Positions 30,215 to 36,107 of a stretch of DNA of 36,107 nucleotides are shown one piece after another. The notes under the pieces were generated by a model. The model worked only from the letters and a program-made list of their open reading frames with translations. It was not told where the DNA came from and made no database searches. The position numbers and the translations under genes are program-made. Within the stretch, counting starts at the first letter, position 1. Each line of letters begins with the position of its first letter. The DNA comes from Ardenticatenaceae bacterium (GTDB taxonomy: Bacteria > Chloroflexota > Anaerolineae > Promineifilales > Promineifilaceae): the NCBI GenBank assembly GCA_030065875.1, contig JASJCR010000051.1, positions 1-36,107 on the forward strand, in the 5' to 3' direction.

Positions 30215-32011
30215 CTATGCAGCCACGGCGGTGCCCTTAAACTGGCTCAAATAGAGGTTGTGATAAAAGCCCTGCTGCTCAAGAAGTGACTGATGGTTGC
30301 CGCGTTCAATAATCTCGCCATCTTTCAGGACCAAAATTTGATCGGCCTCGCGAATCGTGCTCAGCCGGTGAGCAATGACAAAGCTGGTGCGCCCGGCCAT
30401 TAAATTGAGCAAAGCACCCTGAATCTGGACTTCGGTGCGCGTATCCACACTGCTGGTCGCCTCATCAAGAATCAAAATTCGGGGATCGGCCAAAATGGCC
30501 CGGGCAATAGCCAGCAGCTGTCGCTGACCCTGGCTGATGTTGTTGGCCCGTTCTGAAAGCATCGTTTCATAGCCATCCGGCAGCCGGCGAATAAACCGAT
30601 CGGCGTTGGCCAGCCTGGCTGCTTCAAACACTTCTTCATCGGTGGCGTCAAGCCGGCCGTAGCGGATATTCTCGATCACCGTATCTGAAAACAGATAGGT
30701 GTCCTGGAGCACAATTCCCAGCTGTTCGCGCAGGGAATCCTGCTGCACGTCGCGAATTTCCTGCCCATCAACTAAGATGCGTCCCTCTTCAATATCGTAG
30801 AAGCGAGTTAACATGTTAATGATGGTGGTTTTACCGGCTCCGGTTGGTCCAACCAGAGCGATCATCTCGCCCGGCCGGGCATTCAGATCGATCTTCTTCA
30901 AAATCGGCTGGTTCGGCATGTAGCTAAAATCGACGCCCTCAAACACCACGTCTCCCTTGATCGATTCCAGCTTTTTCGCGGCCGGCTGATCAACCACCTG
31001 CGGCTGGGTGTCCAACACGTCAAAAATGCGCTCGGCTCCGGCCAGCGCCGAAATAATGCTGTTAAACAAATTGCCGATCTGCATCAGCGGAAAGCCAAAA
31101 CGGCGGGTGTAATCGGCAAACGTGGCGATGGTTCCGATGGTCACACCGCCAAACCCGGCCAGAGCCATGGCCGCGCCTGCGCCCACAACGATGGCCACGT
31201 TCAGCGTGCTCAATACCGCCATCAGAGGAGCCATCACCCCGGCCAGCACGTTAGCCGTCACGCTGGCATCGCGGGTGGTCTCATTGAGCTGCTCAAAATC
31301 ATCGAGGTTTGCCCCTTGCTGACCGTAAGCAATAATCACCCGCTGACCGGCCAAATTTTCCTCCATCAAACCATTAAGTGCTCCCAGACTTTCCTGCAAA
31401 TCGCGGAAGCGCGGTCCAATTCGCTGCATGATCGCCGCCATCAGAATAAACATCAGGGGAATTATGATCAAAGCGGTGAGGGCCAGCCACATGTTGAGCA
31501 CAAACATGGTAATCAGCACACCGGCCAGGGTGAAGAAGCTGCTCAAAAACGAGACGAGATTTTGCGAGAGAAGCTGGTTGATGGCGTCCATATCGTTGGT
31601 CAGACGGCTCATCAAGTCACCGGCCGACTGGCGATCAAAAAAGCCCAGAGACAGGGTTTGCATGTGATCGAATAAATCTTTCCGCAAGCGCTGCAGGGTC
31701 CGCTGAGCAACGGCCGCCATAACCCGGCCGTAAATCACGCCGGAGAGCCACATGCCAGCATAGACGGCCAGCATCCACAGCAGAATTCGGCCGAGGCCCG
31801 GAACATCTCCTGGAATAATGTATTCGTCGATGGCCACACCCAACAAAAATGGCCCCAGAATATAAAAGATATTGTACGCGACGATAAAAAAGGCCACGAT
31901 GATCAGCTGGATCCGATATGGGCGCATATAGGTCAACAGCCGCTTTAAGGCGTCGATCGGATTGGACGCGCCGCCGACCCGATCCGCAACAGATGGTCTA
32001 CGCATGCGCAT
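30215..32011 (-). CDS. Heterodimeric ABC exporter, catalytic-site subunit (TM288-like)
   Basis: A 598-aa exporter half with six TM segments (residues ~35-340) fused to an ATPase. Walker A GPTGAGKTT (388-396), Walker B ILILDEATS with catalytic Glu517, and switch His548 (IAHRLST) are canonical. The signature is NISQGQRQLL instead of LSGGQ, as in the TM288 half of heterodimeric exporters. With the upstream partner it forms one complete and one degenerate ATP site. It likely exports drugs or lipids. The ATG overlaps the partner gene by 14 bp and has a strong GAGGAGG, so translation is coupled. Third gene of the marR operon. Confidence 0.9.
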   Translation of the reverse strand: MRMRRPSVADRVGGASNPIDALKRLLTYMRPYRIQLIIVAFFIVAYNIFYILGPFLLGVAIDEYIIPGDVPGLGRILLWMLAVYAGMWLSGVIYGRVMAAVAQRTLQRLRKDLFDHMQTLSLGFFDRQSAGDLMSRLTNDMDAINQLLSQNLVSFLSSFFTLAGVLITMFVLNMWLALTALIIIPLMFILMAAIMQRIGPRFRDLQESLGALNGLMEENLAGQRVIIAYGQQGANLDDFEQLNETTRDASVTANVLAGVMAPLMAVLSTLNVAIVVGAGAAMALAGFGGVTIGTIATFADYTRRFGFPLMQIGNLFNSIISALAGAERIFDVLDTQPQVVDQPAAKKLESIKGDVVFEGVDFSYMPNQPILKKIDLNARPGEMIALVGPTGAGKTTIINMLTRFYDIEEGRILVDGQEIRDVQQDSLREQLGIVLQDTYLFSDTVIENIRYGRLDATDEEVFEAARLANADRFIRRLPDGYETMLSERANNISQGQRQLLAIARAILADPRILILDEATSSVDTRTEVQIQGALLNLMAGRTSFVIAHRLSTIREADQILVLKDGEIIERGNHQSLLEQQGFYHNLYLSQFKGTAVAA

Positions 32012-33776
32012 GGGTCACCTCCTCATTGTTTTTTAACAGCCCGTCTCCAAGCTGAGAATCATAAATTTCGCGATAAATCGGGCTGCTTTCCAGAAGTTCC
32101 TCATGACGCCCTTCAGCGGCAATCTGGCCGCGATAAAGCACCAGAATTTTGTCGGCGTTGAGCACCGTGCTAATCCGCTGGGCCACGACGATCGTCGTGG
32201 TTTCAGCCATCATCTCATCGAGGGCGGCCTGAATTTCCGTCTCGGTCTCGATATCAACCGCGCTGGTGCTGTCGTCGAGAATCAACACGGCCGGTTTGAC
32301 ACACAGCGCACGGGCGATAGCCAACCGCTGTTTTTGCCCCCCGGAGAAGTTTTTGCCTCGCTGCTCCACGTGAGCATCAAGTCCACCTTCTTTTGACATG
32401 ATGAACTCATACGCCTGAGCGGCCTTTGCCGCCGCAATCACTTCTTCATCGGTGGCCTCCGGCCGGCCGTATTTAATGTTGTCGCGGATCGTGCCGCTAA
32501 ACAAAACCGCTTCCTGCAGCGCATACCCAACCTGCTGGCGCAGCGTTTCCTGGGGCAGGTGGCGAACATCAACGCCGTCAATCAACACCCGGCCGTCTGT
32601 GACGTCGTAGAGTCGCGGGATTAAATTGATCAGCGACGATTTTCCGGAGCCGGTAGCCCCTAGAATGGCCACCGTTTCCCCCGGTTCGGCCTTAAACGTG
32701 ATCCCTTTTAGCACTTCATCTTCACACTCGTCTTCACTGTACGCAAACCACACGTTTTCGAAGGCCACGTGACCGGCCAGTTTCTTATCGGCGTATTCAA
32801 CCGCCTGGGCCTCATCGTTAATGGTCGGCTCCGCCTCCACGACCTCCAAAATTCGAGACGCTGAGGCTTGAGCGGCATAAATTTGAGGCAAAATCATTGC
32901 CAGCATCAAAATTGGAAAGACGGTCATCCCCAAATAATTGACAAAGGCCACGATTTCACCGGTTGTCAGCAGGCCGTTGACCGATAAATTGCCTCCAAAC
33001 CATAAAATGGCGGCCGTTCCCAGATTGAGCAGCGTCATCATCGTTGGAAACAAGACCGCCACGAGCAGGTTGACTTCAATATTCTTTTCCGCATATGCGT
33101 TGTTGGCTTCCCCAAACCGTTCCTCCTCGCGGTCAGCTCGCACAAACGCCTTGACGACCCGCACACCGGCGATATTTTCCTGCAAAATGGTATTCACCCG
33201 ATCAAGACGCTCCTGTACTTTTTTGTAGAGAGGTTCGGTGCGACGGCTGTACCAAATGATCAAAAAGGCGGTTGCCGGCAGCAGCACGACCAGCAGCAGC
33301 GACAGGGTGGGGCTGGTGATAATCAAGATAATCAAGGCCCCGATTAACATCAGCGGCGCCCGGAAAAACATGCGCATGACCATCACAATCGCCGTCTTTA
33401 ACGCATTGACGTCGCTCGTCAAGCGCACCAGAAGCTCACCGGTCTGAAGTTTGTCTAGATTAGCAAACGAAAAATTTTGGATTTGTCGATAAATTAGTTC
33501 GCGAATATCCGCCCCGAAATACTCTGAGACCACGACGGAGTAGTAGGCGTTCCCAAACATGGCTACCATGCTGACAATTGATAAGCCAACCATGATCAGC
33601 GTTGAAACGAGAATCACCTGGTTATTGCCGGCGGCGATTCCGTCATCGATGATGCGCTGGATTTGAAGGGGAATAAAAAGTTCCGCAATAGAAACGGCCG
33701 TCAGGGTAATGAATCCCAAAATAATTTGGCCCCAATACGGCTTGATCCACGGAACAAGTTTTTTAAATGCACTCAT
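31998..33776 (-). CDS. Heterodimeric ABC exporter, degenerate-site subunit (TM287-like)
   Basis: A 592-aa exporter half: six TM segments (~15-320), then an ATPase. Walker A is GATGSGKSS (373-381) and the signature NFSGGQKQR is canonical. However, Walker B reads VLILDDSTS, so the catalytic Glu is Asp502, and the switch His is Gln533 (VAQRIST). These are the hallmarks of the non-hydrolysing site of TM287/288-like exporters. The degenerate Walker B and switch pair with the partner's odd ISQGQ signature, so all defects fall in one composite site. It sits 12 bp after marR and overlaps the next gene by 14 bp. Confidence 0.9.
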   Translation of the reverse strand: MSAFKKLVPWIKPYWGQIILGFITLTAVSIAELFIPLQIQRIIDDGIAAGNNQVILVSTLIMVGLSIVSMVAMFGNAYYSVVVSEYFGADIRELIYRQIQNFSFANLDKLQTGELLVRLTSDVNALKTAIVMVMRMFFRAPLMLIGALIILIITSPTLSLLLVVLLPATAFLIIWYSRRTEPLYKKVQERLDRVNTILQENIAGVRVVKAFVRADREEERFGEANNAYAEKNIEVNLLVAVLFPTMMTLLNLGTAAILWFGGNLSVNGLLTTGEIVAFVNYLGMTVFPILMLAMILPQIYAAQASASRILEVVEAEPTINDEAQAVEYADKKLAGHVAFENVWFAYSEDECEDEVLKGITFKAEPGETVAILGATGSGKSSLINLIPRLYDVTDGRVLIDGVDVRHLPQETLRQQVGYALQEAVLFSGTIRDNIKYGRPEATDEEVIAAAKAAQAYEFIMSKEGGLDAHVEQRGKNFSGGQKQRLAIARALCVKPAVLILDDSTSAVDIETETEIQAALDEMMAETTTIVVAQRISTVLNADKILVLYRGQIAAEGRHEELLESSPIYREIYDSQLGDGLLKNNEEVTHAHA

Positions 33777-33788
33777 ATACTTTATCCT

Positions 33789-34253
33789 TTAACATTTTTC
33801 CGGATCAAAAGACGGGTTTTCATCCATAAATGCGTGATGCAGATTGCCCATCATTTTTTCTAGCAGCTGCTGAAATTGCTCTTGTTCGGTCAGGGAAAAA
33901 TTTCCAAAGGCAATTTCATTCATTTGTTTGAGGGTATTTTCAACTTCACTTTGCCGTTCTCGCCCTCGATCGGTTAAATATACGCGGGTTACCCGCTCAT
34001 CTTCCGGATCGCGCACGCGGCTGACAAAGCCGCTTTTCTCCATCCGCCTCACCATATTTGAAATGGTCGCCGGCGTCACCTCCATGCGATTGGCAAGCTC
34101 AGAGTTGGTTTGTCCATCCCGCATTTTGAGGCTAAACAAGAGGGGGGGCTGCCCGCGGTGGATGTTGTGCTTTTCCAGCAAATGGCCGGTCCAGTAGCGA
34201 TGCACTTTACCGACTTTGAGAAATAATTGTTCGAGAGTTGATGCTTTATACAT
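33789..34253 (-). CDS. MarR-family regulator of the ABC exporter operon
   Basis: A 154-aa MarR regulator of normal length. The winged helix covers residues ~35-95: TNSELANRMEVTPATISNMV is the recognition region and RDPEDERVTRVYLTDRGRE the wing with the typical D-x-R. The ATG at 34253 begins the family's N-terminus; the longer frame would run through the operator and promoter. It is the first gene of a three-gene operon with two exporter halves, and an inverted repeat overlaps its promoter, so autorepression relieved by a drug-like ligand is the likely mode. Confidence 0.92.
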   Translation of the reverse strand: MYKASTLEQLFLKVGKVHRYWTGHLLEKHNIHRGQPPLLFSLKMRDGQTNSELANRMEVTPATISNMVRRMEKSGFVSRVRDPEDERVTRVYLTDRGRERQSEVENTLKQMNEIAFGNFSLTEQEQFQQLLEKMMGNLHHAFMDENPSFDPEKC

Positions 34254-34257
34254 AATT

Positions 34258-34316
34258 TTATTTAGCCGACTAACATTTAGCTGGCTAAATAATAAACCAA
34301 AAAAAGAGTTCGTCAA
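34258..34316 (-). promoter_or_regulatory. marR promoter and operator
   Basis: On the minus strand TTGACG (34311-34316), 16-nt spacer, TATTAT (34289-34294). A 10-bp perfect inverted repeat, TTATTTAGCC (34258-34267) against GGCTAAATAA (34283-34292), covers the -10, the start site and the leader. A third half-like CATTTAGCT lies between. The layout copies that at padR: near-consensus promoter with the operator just downstream. Confidence 0.75.
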
Positions 34317-34450
34317 TCCCCTCTGGGAAAATTCTTCTGTTTCACTAACAAAGTAAATGTCAACAAGAACGTTCAAAAATCGGCCGTGAATTGTCCGGAT
34401 GATCCTCAACAATCTGCGGATAAAAATTCACAATATAATTTGCCACTCAC

Positions 34451-35908
34451 CTAATCTCCAAACTGTTCCACTGACGGCCGGATCTCGCTTGAAGCCAGAG
34501 GCAAAACAACGCAAAACGTTGACCCCCGCCCCAGAACGCTTTCCACAGAAATAGTGCCCCCCATCATTTCACACAGATGCTTGGTGATGGTTAATCCCAG
34601 ACCCGTTCCCCCAAAACGACGAGATTTAGAGTTATCTTCCTGATTAAAGGGGAGAAAAATATTTGCAAGGGCGTCCGGGTGGATCCCAATACCTGAGTCT
34701 GTCACCTCAAAAAGCAGCGAATTCCCTTCAGCCTTTATCGCCAAAGTGATTTCACCGGAGCTGGTAAATTTGGCCGCATTTCCCAGCAAATTGAGCAGGA
34801 TTTGCCGCAGGCGGATTGGATCGGAAACAAATAGCGGGTACTCATCAGCGGTTTTGATTCGCAGCGTATTTTGCTTTCTGCGCACCATGGGATCAACGAG
34901 AATCGTTAATTCATCAACCAGAGTATCAATGCTGATGGGAACCATATCGATTTCCAGCCGCTGGGCTTCTATTTTTGTCAAGTCGAGAACATCATTGATT
35001 AACCCAAGGAGATGTCGACCGGCTCGTTTTATACGTGCCGCATCACCCTCAATCTCCGTGTGATCGATCGCTTGCGCATCCTCTTCTATGATTTCGCTGT
35101 ACCCGATAATTGTATTGAGGGGTGTGCGCAGCTCATGACTCATATTGGCCAGAAATTCGCTCTTGGCCCGGTTGGCTTCATCGGCCATCTGCTTTGCTTT
35201 TAACAAATCCTCGGTCCGTTGAGCGACAATATCCTCTAAGTGCTCTTTATATTCATCAAGTTCATCATTGACGCGGCGCAATGAGTCCGCCTGCTGATTG
35301 AGTTGGGTTGTGCGCTCAACCAATCTAACCATGCTGATATGGAGCAGGAGCGTTGCCAGAAGGACCGCTGCGGCAAAGAAAAAAACCTGAATCAGAGCTG
35401 GGCGCGGAAAGGGAATGTCAACCCATCCGTATACCTGGAGTAAAAAAATAAGGACAATCGATCCCACAATTAAAGCAGTTAATTGATAAAGCGTCCTTTT
35501 TCCCGCAAAGGCGGCCGCGGCAATCAAAATCACAAAAACAAAGGGCAGCGTCAAATCGTATAGGCCGTTCCCCACAAAAATCACGTCGGCTACGATGACA
35601 AACAGCCCAAACATGACGATAAATTTGACGGCCGGTTCAAACCCCCGCCGGCGAAATAAGATAAACAATCCCCCTAATGACAGAAAAATAAGCCCGTTAA
35701 TCAGCAGTTCAATTAAAATATAGCTGGTGTCAACTGGTGTTGGTCTCCCAAAATAATTGCCGCTTACCAAAGCATAAACACCAAGAAGAACAGCAAAAAA
35801 TGAAAATGACATCGCTCCTAAAATGACCATATAGAAATATGGCGCAACCAGGTTGTGCTCGGGATTTTCAAATTTTGGAATGCTAAAAAATTTGTGTAGC
35901 GATTGCAT
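34451..35908 (-). CDS. Membrane sensor histidine kinase
   Basis: A 485-aa kinase. Residues ~20-205 hold about six TM segments with little extracytoplasmic loop, so sensing is probably within the membrane. A coiled coil (206-245: LNQQADSLRRVNDELDEYKE) leads to HisKA with phospho-acceptor His258 (ANMSHELRTPLNTIIGYSEI). The HATPase domain has the N box (LLNLLGNAAKF), VTDSGIGI and GGTGLGLTI. No receiver domain is fused and no response-regulator gene lies in the window, so it is an orphan as far as visible. There is no good ribosome binding site at the ATG. Confidence 0.92.
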   Translation of the reverse strand: MQSLHKFFSIPKFENPEHNLVAPYFYMVILGAMSFSFFAVLLGVYALVSGNYFGRPTPVDTSYILIELLINGLIFLSLGGLFILFRRRGFEPAVKFIVMFGLFVIVADVIFVGNGLYDLTLPFVFVILIAAAAFAGKRTLYQLTALIVGSIVLIFLLQVYGWVDIPFPRPALIQVFFFAAAVLLATLLLHISMVRLVERTTQLNQQADSLRRVNDELDEYKEHLEDIVAQRTEDLLKAKQMADEANRAKSEFLANMSHELRTPLNTIIGYSEIIEEDAQAIDHTEIEGDAARIKRAGRHLLGLINDVLDLTKIEAQRLEIDMVPISIDTLVDELTILVDPMVRRKQNTLRIKTADEYPLFVSDPIRLRQILLNLLGNAAKFTSSGEITLAIKAEGNSLLFEVTDSGIGIHPDALANIFLPFNQEDNSKSRRFGGTGLGLTITKHLCEMMGGTISVESVLGRGSTFCVVLPLASSEIRPSVEQFGD

Positions 35909-35944
35909 AAAGTCGTTAACTTTTTTAGAAAATCAATTTATGGA

Positions 35945-36060
35945 TAAGTAGTTTACAAAAAGAATTGTTAAAAAAAGCCACGGATTAACATGGATTATCA
36001 CAGATTTCATTCTGTAATCTGCGGACAAATTATTTTTGAAGAGTTTTTGTAAACCACTTA
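35945..36060. mobile_element. Family A inverted-repeat element (MITE-like), copy 3
   Basis: The left end is TAAGTAGTTTACAAAAAG and the right end CTCTTC-less AGTTTTTGTAAACCACTTA, a near-perfect ~17-bp terminal inverted repeat. Inside are GCCACGGATTAACATGGATT, CACAGATTTC and TAATCTGCGGACAAATT, matching the other copies. It carries no coding capacity. It lies upstream of the histidine kinase gene. Outside it, the last 47 bases of the window show no feature. Confidence 0.65.
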
Positions 36061-36107
36061 AAATTGAACTTGCTTTTGCTGTTTGATTCCTTGCTCTTTC
36101 GGGGTTG

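Overview
The window looks like chromosomal DNA of a free-living bacterium, most likely a Chloroflexota member of the Anaerolineae/Caldilineae type. This is inferred from gene content, not from a marker gene. The clues are two giant PTPS-related membrane proteins, lipoproteins and membrane-anchored proteins with Pro/Thr linkers, a thiX/thiY-like ABC transporter behind an FMN riboswitch, a polyphosphate-glucokinase-type ROK kinase, and PadR/HAAS genes. I see no rRNA, tRNA, CRISPR array, transposase or phage gene.

Layout. 1-47 is the 5' end of a minus-strand gene leaving the window. 314-3424 and 6780-9953 are two paralogous membrane proteins of over 1000 aa. They flank a minus-strand cluster: a PadR regulator, a HAAS-type membrane protein, a polytopic membrane protein and a membrane-anchored repeat protein. 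Next come a DJ-1/PfpI protein divergent from a LysR regulator, DNA polymerase IV, a membrane-anchored TPR protein, and a TrmH-type tRNA methyltransferase overlapping a small membrane protein. At 15.4-18.5 kb an FMN riboswitch heads a permease, substrate-binding lipoprotein and ATPase set, probably a riboflavin importer. From 18.7 to 26.1 kb the plus strand carries a 54-aa membrane peptide missed by length cut-offs, a TolB-like propeller, a pyrimidine-nucleoside phosphorylase, a patatin-like hydrolase, a polyphosphate-glucokinase-like ROK kinase, Hsp33, a membrane-anchored Pro/Thr-linker protein and a GIY-YIG protein. From 26.1 kb everything is on the minus strand: an unusual beta-propeller/sugar-binding-protein fusion lipoprotein, a MocR regulator, a MarR-ABC-ABC multidrug-exporter operon of the TM287/TM288 type, and a membrane histidine kinase.

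The most striking non-gene feature is a population of short tandem repeats with a strict 7-nt period. Their heptamer sequences differ from place to place: CATCACC, GTGTTGG, GATTTAC, TGTGGTC, AGTCCTG, CAGACTT, TAATTGC and others. They occupy most spacers between about 2.0 and 25.8 kb, often supply or abut stop codons, and have entered three genes in frame, where they encode heptapeptide repeats. They resemble in form the STRR heptanucleotide repeats described in heterocystous cyanobacteria. A second layer is a dispersed 115-135 bp inverted-repeat element (family A), one copy of which sits inside the central palindrome of another dispersed repeat (family B); an unoccupied family B copy lies 2.6 kb away. 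CGGCCG is also strongly over-represented by hand count. All functional calls rest on motifs read by eye; no database search was run.
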